Assembly (NCBI RefSeq): GCF_900102815.1
Contig: NZ_FNGF01000004.1
Span: forward strand, 310,001 to 374,000
DNA length: 64,000 nucleotides
Direction of reading: 5' to 3'
From: Glycomyces sambucus
Lineage (GTDB): Bacteria; Actinomycetota; Actinomycetes; Mycobacteriales; Micromonosporaceae
This document shows positions 8,544 through 16,413 of the stretch, in pieces. The number at the start of each line of letters is the position of its first letter. Positions within the stretch are counted from its first letter, which is position 1. The notes under the pieces were generated by a model. The model was not told the DNA's origin, did not search any database, and worked only from the letters and a program-made list of their open reading frames with translations. Made by a program: the position numbers and the translations under genes.

Positions 8544-9224
8544 ATGAAGCAGGAACTGACAGGCAAGCGCATCCTCATCGTCGGCGGCGCCCGCGGTATC
8601 GGCGCCGACCTCGCCCAGCGCGCGGCGAAGGCCGGTGCCCAGGTCACCGTGGCCGCGCGATCCGGGACCGAGGTCCGGATCGACGTCACCGACGAAGCGA
8701 CCATCGAGCGGGCCGCGGCGTCGCTCGATGCCTTCGACCACGTGGTCTCCACCGCGTCGGCCCACCACGACGTACCGGTGGCCGACCTCGAAGCAGAGAG
8801 GATCCAGGCCGCGTTCGCCGCCAAGGTCACCGGCCCGCTGCTGCTGGCCAAGCACTTCGCGCCTGCGATGCCCGAGGGCGGGTCGTTCCTGTTCTTCTCC
8901 GGCATCGTCGGATGGCGTCCCAAGCCGGGCACGGTCGTCAAGGGCACCGCGAACGCGGCGCTCGCGGCGCTCGTGACGCACCTGTCGGTGGAGCTCGCGC
9001 CCTTGCGCGTCAACGCGATCGCACCGGGAATCACCGACTCCGGCACCTGGGACCGGCTCCCGGACGAGCGCCGCCGCGCCCTGTACGACGGCGCCGCCGC
9101 GGCCTCGCTCACCGGCCGGGTCGGCACGCTCGACGACGTCGGGGAGGCCGCCCTGTGGCTCCTCGGCGCCGGCTGGGTCACCGGCGAGACGGTCCACGTC
9201 GACGGCGGCTCCCGCCACCGCTGA
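8544..9224 (+). CDS. Atypical short-chain dehydrogenase/reductase (SDR) lacking YxxxK
   Basis: 226 residues. The Rossmann nucleotide site is intact (LIVGGARGIGADLAQRAAKAG) and the C-terminal VNAIAPGITDSGTW and TGETVHVDGGSRHR are typical. At the catalytic position the usual YxxxK is replaced: the stretch GTVVKGTANAALAAL aligns with KxxxN where Tyr and Lys are expected. It may be a non-canonical reductase, an isomerase-like enzyme or a binding protein. ATG at 8544 chosen because the upstream frame enters the operator. Divergent from, and probably controlled by, the HxlR gene. Confidence 0.8.
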   Translation: MKQELTGKRILIVGGARGIGADLAQRAAKAGAQVTVAARSGTEVRIDVTDEATIERAAASLDAFDHVVSTASAHHDVPVADLEAERIQAAFAAKVTGPLLLAKHFAPAMPEGGSFLFFSGIVGWRPKPGTVVKGTANAALAALVTHLSVELAPLRVNAIAPGITDSGTWDRLPDERRRALYDGAAAASLTGRVGTLDDVGEAALWLLGAGWVTGETVHVDGGSRHR

Positions 9225-9236
9225 CCGGTGGCCTGT

Positions 9237-9258
9237 CCCGGAACAGCGCCGTTCCGGG
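9237..9258. terminator. Bidirectional hairpin terminator
   Basis: CCCGGAAC (9237-9244) pairs perfectly with GTTCCGGG (9251-9258), loop 6, between convergent genes. Confidence 0.65.
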
Positions 9259-9314
9259 GCAACGCTGTTCAAAGGCAAGGTCATTCGGGCCCGTGGCCGC
9301 CCCGCCCGGGCCGG

Positions 9315-9755
9315 TCAGGAGAGCTGCTGCGCCAGGCCGACGACGATGCCCTCGGGGCCGCGGACGTAGCACAGCAGGTAGACGTCCTCGTAGCGGACGA
9401 TCTCGCCGACGAGTTCGGCGCCGTGGGCGAGCAGTCGCGCCACGGTGTCCTCGATGTCGTCGACGGCGAACATGACCCGGCGCAGGCCGAGCGTGTTCGC
9501 GGGCGCGTCGACCGGCTCCGACCGGACCGGCTCGGGCCGGTGGAACTTCGCCAGCTCGATCCCGCTGGCGCCGTCGGGGGTCCGCAGCATCGCCACGTCC
9601 TGCCGGACGTCCTCGAGCCCGATCACCCGCTCGGCGAAGTCGCCTTCGAGCGGGCCCCGCCCCTGGAGGGTCAGCCCGAGCTCGACGAAGAAGGCGACGA
9701 CCGCGTCCAGGTCCTCGACCACGATGAGCACGTTGTCCATGCGCTGGATAGCCAT
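9315..9755 (-). CDS. VOC-family (glyoxalase/bleomycin-resistance-like) protein
   Basis: 146 residues starting MAIQRMDNVLIVVEDLDAVV. Two beta-alpha-beta-beta-beta modules are visible: the first ends with the ELAKF strand and the second starts at RRVMFAVDDIEDTVARLLAHG and ends with the LCYVRGPEGIVVGLAQQ strand. The Glu in ELAKF and the Glu of GPEG could be metal ligands in the VOC fold. Substrate is unknown; family members include glyoxalases, dioxygenases and drug-binding proteins. The open frame extends upstream but only with Arg/Pro-rich shadow sequence, so the ATG at 9755 is used. A monocistronic gene in the same direction as the downstream-reading SDR gene. Confidence 0.8.
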   Translation of the reverse strand: MAIQRMDNVLIVVEDLDAVVAFFVELGLTLQGRGPLEGDFAERVIGLEDVRQDVAMLRTPDGASGIELAKFHRPEPVRSEPVDAPANTLGLRRVMFAVDDIEDTVARLLAHGAELVGEIVRYEDVYLLCYVRGPEGIVVGLAQQLS

Positions 9756-9801
9756 GCCCCGAGCGTAGGGCCCGCCCGCGACGCAGGGGTGCGCGGGCGG
9801 G

Positions 9802-10713
9802 TCAGCGCGCGGCGGGCACGGCGGTGCCGGTGAGGCGTTCGGCCTCGGTCCACAGCCGGGCCGCGACCTCCTTGTCCCGGGCCGGGCGCGGCAGCCGCGC
9901 CGGGACGGCCGGGCCGACCAGGCCCCAGCGGGGTCCGTAGTAGGCGCCCTGGGCCGCATCGGGATCGGTGGCCGCGCGCAGGAGCGGTCGCGCACCGCCC
10001 GCGGCGTCCTGCGAGGGCATGATGCGGGCGAGGACCGAGATGAGCAACGGCGCGCGCCCGCCCATGGTCGGGCCGGTGGTCTGGAGGTTGGTGCGGGCGC
10101 TGCCGGGGTGCGCGGCGGTGGACAGCAGCGGCCAGCCGCGGGCGGCGGCCAGGTCGGCGAGGTGCCCGGTCATCATCAGGTTCCCGAGCTTGGACTGGGC
10201 GTAGGCCGGGATTGGCCGGTAGCCGGTGGTGAAGTCGAAGTCCCCGAAGCGGATCGCGCCGCGGGCGGCCATGCCGCTGCTCATGGTCGCCACGCGCGGC
10301 GCGGGCGCCCGGAGCAGGAGCGGCAGCAGGCGGACGGTGAGGGCGAACGGGCCGAGGAAGTTGGAGCCGAACTGGAGCTCGAAGCCGTCCGCGGTCTCGT
10401 GCCGCACCGGCGGCATCATCACCCCGGCGTTGTTCACCAGCAGGTCGAGCGGGGCGCCGTCCGCGATCAGGCCCTCCGCGAACGCCGCGACCGAGGACAG
10501 GTCGGCGAGGTCGAGGCGGCGGACCTCGACGTCGGCGCCGGGGTGGGCGGCGAGGATGTCGGCGCGGGCGGCCTCGCCCTTGGCGGGGGTGCGGACAGCA
10601 AGGACCGTGCGGGCGCCGGCGGCGGCCAGCGCGGTGGCGGCGGCCTTGCCGGTGCCGCTGTTCGCGCCGGTGACCACGGCGAGCCTGCCGGACTGGTCGG
10701 GGACCTGGTACAT
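9802..10713 (-). CDS. Short-chain dehydrogenase, retinol-dehydrogenase-like
   Basis: 303 residues. A classical NADP-binding SDR: the [19 protein letters not shown] cofactor loop near residue 15, the NNAGVM motif, Ser in ATMSSG and the catalytic YAQSK. The length and the long C-terminal part after [10 protein letters not shown] match the retinol dehydrogenase/protochlorophyllide-reductase-like group. Physiological substrate is unknown. It is divergent from a TetR regulator at 10805; three copies of a TACCGTCGGTA-like element lie between them, two close to each other and one next to this gene's start. Regulation by that TetR is strongly suggested. Confidence 0.87.
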   Translation of the reverse strand: MYQVPDQSGRLAVVTGANSGTGKAAATALAAAGARTVLAVRTPAKGEAARADILAAHPGADVEVRRLDLADLSSVAAFAEGLIADGAPLDLLVNNAGVMMPPVRHETADGFELQFGSNFLGPFALTVRLLPLLLRAPAPRVATMSSGMAARGAIRFGDFDFTTGYRPIPAYAQSKLGNLMMTGHLADLAAARGWPLLSTAAHPGSARTNLQTTGPTMGGRAPLLISVLARIMPSQDAAGGARPLLRAATDPDAAQGAYYGPRWGLVGPAVPARLPRPARDKEVAARLWTEAERLTGTAVPAAR

Positions 10714-10727
10714 CGCGACTCCTTACG

Positions 10728-10790
10728 TACTGGCGGTATCTTCTTTCGAACATAACATACCGTCGGTACTCAATCAAGGTACCGTCGGTA
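10728..10790. promoter_or_regulatory. TetR operator array (three near-palindromes)
   Basis: TACCGTCGGTA occurs at 10758-10768 and 10780-10790 (TACCG-T-CGGTA palindrome). A degenerate copy, TACTGGCGGTA, lies at 10728-10738. All are in the SDR-TetR divergent gap. Confidence 0.7.
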
Positions 10791-10804
10791 TGTAACATGG
10801 GGCG

Positions 10805-11470
10805 ATGACCTTCCAACGAGCCCGGACCGACGAGCAGCGCGAAGCGCGGCGGCGCCAGATCCTCCAGACCGCGTGGGAGATGCTGACCCAGATGCCGGTC
10901 GCGAAGCTGAGCCTGAACGAGCTGAGCCGCCGCGCCGGCCTCGCCAAGCCGAACGTGCTGCGCTACTTCGAGTCGCGCGAGGCGATCCTGCTCGAACTGC
11001 TCAACGCCGAGCTCGCCGACTGGGTCGACGGGCTCAAGGAGGCCCCGCTCCCCCAGGGCACGGCCCGCGAGCGCGGCGACGCCCTCGCTGCGGCCCTGGC
11101 CGCCTCGATCGCCGCGCGGCCGGTCCTGTGCGACCTCGCCAGCGCCCAGGCCGCGGTCCTGGAGCGGAACATCTCGACCGATGTGGCCTTGCGGCACAAG
11201 CACGCCGCGAACGCGGCCGCGGCCGACCTGACGGCGCTCGTGCGCCGGGCACTGCCCGAACTGGCGGCGGAGGACGCGTACGACGTCGTGGTCGTCACCC
11301 TCGTCCACGCCTCCGCGCTCTGGCCGCACTCGCAGCCCTCGGAGGCGGTGCGCGCCGCCTACGCCGCCGACCCGTCCCTCGCCGGGTTCCGGCTCGACTT
11401 CACGCAGGCCCTCGGCCACGCGATCGAACTCGTGATCTCAGGACTGGTCGCCCGCCGCGGCGAGGGCTGA
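10805..11470 (+). CDS. TetR-family regulator
   Basis: 221 residues. The N-terminal HTH is clear: EARRRQILQTAWEML, then LSLNELSRRAGLAKPNVLRY with the FESREAILLEL helix, residues about 15-65. The C-terminal ligand domain is all-helical and Ala-rich. Divergent from the SDR gene and just downstream of the operator array at 10728-10790, so probably an autorepressor that also represses the dehydrogenase. The ligand is unknown. ATG at 10805 with GGGG shortly upstream. Confidence 0.88.
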   Translation: MTFQRARTDEQREARRRQILQTAWEMLTQMPVAKLSLNELSRRAGLAKPNVLRYFESREAILLELLNAELADWVDGLKEAPLPQGTARERGDALAAALAASIAARPVLCDLASAQAAVLERNISTDVALRHKHAANAAAADLTALVRRALPELAAEDAYDVVVVTLVHASALWPHSQPSEAVRAAYAADPSLAGFRLDFTQALGHAIELVISGLVARRGEG

Positions 11471-11523
11471 GGCGGGCCGCGAATCGCGTTGCCGTGCAGC
11501 GCGCGCGGCACTAGCCTGCTGAC

Positions 11524-12063
11524 GTGGAGCACATCGAGATACAGCGATTCACCGCAGCCGACGCCGAGGCGCTGGCGGACTTCCTCGCCGGCGAGGAGTG
11601 GCCCTTCCACGGTTCGGGCCGGGTCGACCGGGCGGACGTGCTGCGGCGGGTCGCCGAGGGCTACTACGACGACGAGGAGGCCCGCACGTTCTGGATCCTG
11701 GTGGACGGGAAGGCCGCGGGCACGCTGCGCCTCTTCGACATCGGCGACGACACCCCGCTGTTCGACCTCCGCATCGGCGCGGCGAGCCGGGGCCGCGGTG
11801 TCGGCACGCATGCGGTGCAGTGGCTCGCGTCGTACGTGTTCACCGAGTTCCCCGAGGCCCAGCGGATCGAAGGCACGACCCGCCGGGACAACGCCGCGAT
11901 GCGGCGGGTGTTCCTGCGCTGCGGCTTCGCGAAGGAGGGGCACCACCGCCGGGCCTGGCCCGACGCCGAAGGCGTGCTGCACGACGCGGTCGCGTACGCG
12001 ATCCTGCGCGGCGACTGGGCGACGGGCACGGTGACGCCGGTCGAGTTCGACGACGAGCCTTGA
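11524..12063 (+). CDS. GNAT N-acetyltransferase, RimJ/RimL-like
   Basis: 179 residues. The core GNAT strand-loop-helix that holds acetyl-CoA is DLRIGAASRGRGVGTHAVQWL (R-G-x-G-x-G/A motif, about residues 83-103). TTRRDNAAMRRVFLRCGFAKEG follows, the C-terminal motif of the RimJ/RimL branch. It likely acetylates an amino group on a protein N-terminus or small molecule; the substrate cannot be told. GTG start at 11524. It follows the TetR gene by 53 bases in the same direction but is probably an independent unit; a hairpin follows at 12089-12106. Confidence 0.85.
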   Translation: MEHIEIQRFTAADAEALADFLAGEEWPFHGSGRVDRADVLRRVAEGYYDDEEARTFWILVDGKAAGTLRLFDIGDDTPLFDLRIGAASRGRGVGTHAVQWLASYVFTEFPEAQRIEGTTRRDNAAMRRVFLRCGFAKEGHHRRAWPDAEGVLHDAVAYAILRGDWATGTVTPVEFDDEP

Positions 12064-12088
12064 GAGCGGCAAGGCCGGACAACGCCGA

Positions 12089-12106
12089 GCCCGGGACGCA
12101 CCGGGC
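12089..12106 (+). terminator. Hairpin after GNAT gene
   Basis: GCCCGG (12089-12094) and CCGGGC (12101-12106), loop 6, shortly past the acetyltransferase stop. Confidence 0.45.
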
Positions 12107-12185
12107 CCGAGGAGCACGGTCTGGCGCCGCGTTTGATCACGCCGGCCGAGGAGGCGCGTTGCAACCGCAGCTCAGCATTATTGGA

Positions 12186-12199
12186 CTATGCATATATAG
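12186..12199 (+). promoter_or_regulatory. AT-rich palindromic site before PadR gene
   Basis: CTATGCATATATAG in a locally AT-rich patch contains the perfect palindrome TATGCATA (12187-12194), 17-30 bases upstream of the PadR start. It could be promoter and autoregulatory operator. Confidence 0.35.
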
Positions 12200-12215
12200 G
12201 TGTTAGCATCTAGGC

Positions 12216-12785
12216 ATGTCACTCAAGCACGCCGTCCTCGGGATGCTCGCCATCCAGCCGATGAGCGGGTACACCCTGAAGAAGGCCATCGACGAGAGCG
12301 TGGGCCACTTCTGGACCGCCGACCAGTCGCAGGTCTACCGCACCCTCGCCGGGCTCGTGGACGACGGCCTGGCCTCGCGGCGCACGGTCGTCCAGGACGA
12401 GCGCCCCAACCTCCACCTGCACTCGATCACCGACGAGGGCCTGGCCGAGCTCGACCGGTGGCTCGCGTCGCCGCTGCGCACGCCGCCCGCGCGCGAGCCG
12501 TTCCTGGCCCGGCTGTTCTTCGCCGACCGGATGGCGCCCGAGGCGATCCGCGACCTGTTCCGCAACCGGAGGCGCGAGGTCGGCGAGGCGCTCGCGGCCC
12601 TCGAAGCGGTCACCGTCCCCGAGCACGCCGAGGACACCGGCACCCTGCTGCGCCTGGCCACGCTCGACTACGGCATCGCCCAGGCCAGGACCGAACTCGC
12701 GTGGCTCGACGCCACCGAGCAGCGCATTGGCAAGAAACGCATACACGAGAAGCACACTGACGAGCACCGGCCGGAGGCCCCGTGA
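12216..12785 (+). CDS. PadR-family regulator
   Basis: 189 residues. The N-terminal winged helix is typical of PadR: MSLKHAVLGMLAIQPMSGYT, then HFWTADQSQVYRTLAGLVDDG and the wing ending LHSITDEGLAELDRWL. A long helical C-terminal dimerisation domain (about 85-189) corresponds to the PadR C2/Vir class. The start of the serine hydrolase overlaps its stop by 4 bases (GTGA), so the two are translationally coupled, and it is likely to control that operon. The AT-rich palindrome at 12186-12199 is a candidate operator. Confidence 0.88.
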   Translation: MSLKHAVLGMLAIQPMSGYTLKKAIDESVGHFWTADQSQVYRTLAGLVDDGLASRRTVVQDERPNLHLHSITDEGLAELDRWLASPLRTPPAREPFLARLFFADRMAPEAIRDLFRNRRREVGEALAALEAVTVPEHAEDTGTLLRLATLDYGIAQARTELAWLDATEQRIGKKRIHEKHTDEHRPEAP

Positions 12786-13855
12786 ACGCGTCCCTCGCCG
12801 CCCGGCTCGACCGCGTCGCGGCCCGCTTCGCCGCCAAGCCCGCCGTCCACTCGCTGAGCCTCGCCGCCGCGCAGCCGTCCACCGGGTTCACCTGGGAGTT
12901 CGGGGAGGCGCGGCGCCCGTACTTCATCGCGAGCATCACCAAGCTCGCCACCGTCGCGATGGTCATGCAGCTCCGCGACGAGGGCGCGCTGACGCTCGAC
13001 ACCCGCGCCGCCGACCTCATCGGCGAGGACGTCATGCGGGGCCTGAACGTGCGCGACGGCCGCGACCTCGGCCCCGCCGTCACCGTCCGCGAGCTGCTGA
13101 CCCAGACCTCCGGCATCCCCGACTACTTCGAGCAGCGGCGCCCCGACGGCGGCACGTTCCTCGCCGACGTCCTCCGCGAGGACGGCGCCTGGACCTTCGA
13201 GGACTACCTCGCGATGGCCCGGAGCCTCCCCAGCCGCTTCGCCCCCTCCGCGCCCGGGCGGGCGCACTACTGCGACACCAACTACCAGCTCCTCGGGCGC
13301 ATCGTGGAGACGGCCACCGCCGGGGGCTTCGAGCGGGCCCTGCGCCGGCGGGTCCTCGAACCGCTCGCGCTGCAGGACACCTGGCTGTTCACGCCGGACA
13401 CCCTGGACCGGTACGACGAGGTCGCGCCGGTCTTCCACGGCCGCAATGCGATCCGCATCCCGAAGGCGATCGCCTCGTTCGCCCCGGACGGCGCGCTCGT
13501 CTCGACGGCGGCCGACCAGATCCGGCTCCTGCGCGCGTTCCTCGGCGGCGAGCTGTTCCCCGCGGCGTACCTCGCCGAGATGACCGCGCACTGGAACCCG
13601 GTGTTCTCGCGCCTCGAACCGATCGAGTACGGCATGGGCGTGATGCGGTTCGCGCTGCCGCGGTGGCAGTCGCCGCTCGCCCCCGCACCGGCGATGATCG
13701 GGCACTCCGGGGCCTTCGGCAGCGTGCTCTACCACGTCCCCGACCTGGACCTCTACCTTGCGGGCACCGTCAACCAGATGCGGCCGCGGAGCCTGCCGTA
13801 CCCGCTCCTGCTGCGGCTGGCCGGGCAGTTCGGGCGACGCGCCCCGGTCGCTTAA
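12782..13855 (+). CDS. Serine hydrolase, class C beta-lactamase/DD-peptidase-like fold
   Basis: 357 residues. The nucleophile motif SITK (Ser51-Lys54) follows YFIA. The second motif is in HYCDTNYQLLG (Tyr of the Y-x-N box). The third, HSG, occurs in MIGHSGAFGSVLYHVPD near the C-terminus. This set is that of the Beta-lactamase (PF00144) family of esterases and D-aminopeptidases. No signal peptide is evident, so it is probably cytosolic, which argues against a resistance enzyme. GTG start overlapping the PadR stop. Substrate unknown. Confidence 0.85.
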   Translation: MNASLAARLDRVAARFAAKPAVHSLSLAAAQPSTGFTWEFGEARRPYFIASITKLATVAMVMQLRDEGALTLDTRAADLIGEDVMRGLNVRDGRDLGPAVTVRELLTQTSGIPDYFEQRRPDGGTFLADVLREDGAWTFEDYLAMARSLPSRFAPSAPGRAHYCDTNYQLLGRIVETATAGGFERALRRRVLEPLALQDTWLFTPDTLDRYDEVAPVFHGRNAIRIPKAIASFAPDGALVSTAADQIRLLRAFLGGELFPAAYLAEMTAHWNPVFSRLEPIEYGMGVMRFALPRWQSPLAPAPAMIGHSGAFGSVLYHVPDLDLYLAGTVNQMRPRSLPYPLLLRLAGQFGRRAPVA

Positions 13856-13926
13856 TGCAAGTAGTTGGCGATAGTAGGATCCGGGCGTACCGTCGCGTGG
13901 TGAGCGCGGCGCCGCCGACCGTGACT

Positions 13927-13977
13927 GAACGACCGTGCATGAACGACCGCGCGTAAAACAACCGCGCATCGAACGAC
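13927..13977. repeat. Degenerate ~14-16 bp tandem repeat upstream of tsaD
   Basis: GAACGACCGTGCAT (13927-13940), GAACGACCGCGCGT (13941-13954), AAAACAACCGCGCATC (13955-13970), then a partial GAACGAC. About three and a half copies end just before the tsaD ribosome-binding site. Confidence 0.6.
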
Positions 13978-13990
13978 GAGGAGCCGCCGC

Positions 13991-15034
13991 ATGGGCACCG
14001 CACTGCCGCCCGGAGCCCTGGTGCTGGGCATCGAGTCCTCGTGCGACGAGACCGGCGTCGGCCTCGTCGCGGGCGGGAAGCTGCTCGGCGAGTGCACCGC
14101 CACGAGCATGGACGCGCACGCCCGCTTCGGCGGGATCGTGCCCGAGGTCGCGGCCCGCGCACATCTGGAGTCGATGGTCCCGGCCGTCCGGACCGCCCTT
14201 GAGCGCGCCGGGGTCGACAAGTCCGATGTGGAGGCGGTGGCGGTGACCGCCGGGCCGGGCCTGGCGACGGCTCTGACGGTGGGGATCGCCGCCGCCAAGG
14301 CGTACGCGATCGCGCTCGGCGTCCCGCTCATCGGCGTCCACCACCTGGCCGGGCACGTCGCCGCCGACACGCTCGAACACGGGCCGCTGCCCGAGCGCAG
14401 CGTCGGCCTGGTCGTCTCCGGCGGCCACACCTCGCTGCTCATGCTCGGCGACCTCGCCCGCGCGCCCGTAGTGCACCTCGGCGACACCGCCGACGACGCC
14501 GCGGGCGAGGCGTTCGACAAGGTCGCGCGGCTCCTGGGCCTGGGCTACCCGGGCGGGCCGGCCCTGTCGAAGGCGGCCCTCGACGGCGATCCGGAGGCGA
14601 TCCGCTTCCCGCGCGCGAACGTCGGGAAGTACGGGTTCTCCTTCTCCGGCTTGAAGAGCGCGGTCGCCCGCTGGGTCGAGACCGCCGAGGGGCCGCTGCC
14701 GGTGGCCGACATCGCCGCCTCGTTCCAGGAGGCCGTCTGCGACGCGCTCACCGCCAAGGCCGTCGCCGCGTGCACCGACCACGGCGTGGACACCCTGGTC
14801 ATCGCCGGCGGCGTGGCCGCGAACCAGCGCCTGCGCGACCTCGCCGAGGCCCGCTGCGCCGAACGCGGGATCTCGCTGCGGGTCCCGCCGCCGCGCCTGT
14901 GCACCGACAACGGCGCGATGATCGCCGCCGTCGGCTCCTTGCTCGTCGACGCCGGCGCGCCGTGGGCCCCGCCGGGCCTGTCGGCCGACTCCTCCGCCCC
15001 GCTCACGGCCGCCTCGCTGCACCCGGTGCGGTGA
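13991..15034 (+). CDS. tsaD: tRNA N6-threonylcarbamoyladenosine transferase TsaD
   Basis: 347 residues, the normal length. It transfers threonylcarbamoyl from the TC-AMP intermediate to A37 of ANN-decoding tRNAs. Family signatures: [16 protein letters not shown] at the N-terminus, the metal ligands His118 and His122 in HHLAGH, the VVSGGHTSL nucleotide loop, [19 protein letters not shown], and [12 protein letters not shown] plus CTDNGAMIA at the C-terminus. GAGGAG lies ahead of the ATG. In many actinobacteria tsaD sits with tsaE, tsaB and rimI; none of these is next to it here. A tandem repeat lies just upstream. Confidence 0.96.
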   Translation: MGTALPPGALVLGIESSCDETGVGLVAGGKLLGECTATSMDAHARFGGIVPEVAARAHLESMVPAVRTALERAGVDKSDVEAVAVTAGPGLATALTVGIAAAKAYAIALGVPLIGVHHLAGHVAADTLEHGPLPERSVGLVVSGGHTSLLMLGDLARAPVVHLGDTADDAAGEAFDKVARLLGLGYPGGPALSKAALDGDPEAIRFPRANVGKYGFSFSGLKSAVARWVETAEGPLPVADIAASFQEAVCDALTAKAVAACTDHGVDTLVIAGGVAANQRLRDLAEARCAERGISLRVPPPRLCTDNGAMIAAVGSLLVDAGAPWAPPGLSADSSAPLTAASLHPVR

Positions 15035-15180
15035 GCCGTTCACCGTTTTCACGATCGCGCGGAAAGATTCCACAAAGCACCACAGTTCCAGTCCTGGCGA
15101 CCGGTTCGCCGAGGCCGCATACTGCGAACCGGGGCGCCGGAGGCCGGCGCGGCGCCCGTCCGCACACCGAAAGGGAGTCC

Positions 15181-16377
15181 ATGAACCGATCGAGCGACCT
15201 GACCGCACTCGAAGACCGCTACGGCGCGCACAACTACCACCCGCTGCCGGTGGTCCTGGCCGAAGGCGAGGGCGCCTGGGTCACCGACACCGAGGGGAAC
15301 CGCTACCTCGACTGGCTCGCGGCCTACTCCGCGGTCAACTTCGGGCACCGCCACCCGCGCCTCGTCGCGGCCGCCAAGGCCCAACTCGACCGGCTCACCC
15401 TCGCCTCGCGCGCCTTCCACACCGACACGCTCGGGCCGTTCCTGTCCGGCCTCGCCGAGCTGTGCGGCAAGGACGCGGTGCTGCCCATGAACACCGGCGC
15501 CGAAGCGGTCGAGACCGCGATCAAGGCCGCCCGCAAGTGGGGCTACACCCGCAAGGGCGTCGCCCCCGGCAAGGCCCGCATCGTGGTCTTCGACGGGAAC
15601 TTCCACGGCCGCACCACCACGATCGTCGGCTTCTCCTCCGACCCCGACTCGTACGAGGGCTTCGGGCCCTACGACGGCGGCTTCGACTCGGTCCCCTACG
15701 GCGACACCGAGGCCCTGCACGCCGCGATCGGCCCCGACACCGTCGCCGTCCTCATCGAACCCGTCCAGGGCGAGGCCGGCGTCGTCGTCCCGCCCGCCGG
15801 GTACCTGCGCGCGGTGCGCGCGGCCTGCGACGCGAACGGCGTGCTCATGATCGCCGACGAGATCCAGTCCGGGCTCGCCCGCACCGGCCGCACGTTCGCC
15901 TGCGACCGCGAGGACGTGGTGCCCGACGTGTACCTGCTCGGCAAGGCCCTCGGCGGCGGCATCGTCCCCGTCTCGGCCGTGGTGGCCGACCGCGAGGTCA
16001 TGGACGTCTTCTCCCCCGGCACCCACGGCTCCACGTTCGGCGGCAACCCGCTCGCGGCGGCCGTCGCCACCGAGGTCGTCGCCATGCTCGCCACCGGCGA
16101 ATGGCAGGCCCGCGCGCTAGAGCTGGGCAAGCACCTCGAAGGCGCGCTCACCGGGCTCGACGGCGTGGACGGGGTCCGGGTGTGCGGCCTGTGGGCCGGG
16201 GTCGACCTCGCCGACGGCGGCCCGACCGCCCGCGAAGTGTGCGAACGCGCGGCATCACTCGGCCTGCTGTGCAAGGAGACCCACCGGCGGACGGTGCGCA
16301 TCGCGCCGCCGCTGGTCGTCACGCCCGAGGAGATCGACCGCGGCATCGCGACCCTGAAGCAGGCCATCGCAGGATGA
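15181..16377 (+). CDS. rocD: Ornithine--oxo-acid transaminase
   Basis: 398 residues. PLP-dependent class III aminotransferase that converts ornithine and 2-oxoglutarate to glutamate-5-semialdehyde and glutamate in arginine/ornithine breakdown. The ornithine aminotransferase start YGAHNYHPLPVVLAEGEGAW is diagnostic. MNTGAEAVETAIKAARKWGY, IADEIQSGLARTG with PLP-contacting Asp226, and the Schiff-base Lys255 in LLGKALGGG are all present. AAAGGGAG lies ahead of the ATG at 15181; a longer frame upstream is a shadow. Transcribed alone and closed by a strong hairpin at 16384-16412. Confidence 0.93.
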   Translation: MNRSSDLTALEDRYGAHNYHPLPVVLAEGEGAWVTDTEGNRYLDWLAAYSAVNFGHRHPRLVAAAKAQLDRLTLASRAFHTDTLGPFLSGLAELCGKDAVLPMNTGAEAVETAIKAARKWGYTRKGVAPGKARIVVFDGNFHGRTTTIVGFSSDPDSYEGFGPYDGGFDSVPYGDTEALHAAIGPDTVAVLIEPVQGEAGVVVPPAGYLRAVRAACDANGVLMIADEIQSGLARTGRTFACDREDVVPDVYLLGKALGGGIVPVSAVVADREVMDVFSPGTHGSTFGGNPLAAAVATEVVAMLATGEWQARALELGKHLEGALTGLDGVDGVRVCGLWAGVDLADGGPTAREVCERAASLGLLCKETHRRTVRIAPPLVVTPEEIDRGIATLKQAIAG

Positions 16378-16383
16378 CCCGCG

Positions 16384-16412
16384 CGCGGCCGGCGCGACGC
16401 GCGCCGGCCGCG
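16384..16412. terminator. Bidirectional hairpin terminator
   Basis: Perfect 13-bp stem (16384-16396 with 16400-16412), 3-base loop, exactly filling the gap between rocD and the convergent FAD monooxygenase gene. Confidence 0.78.
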
Positions 16413-16413
16413 G

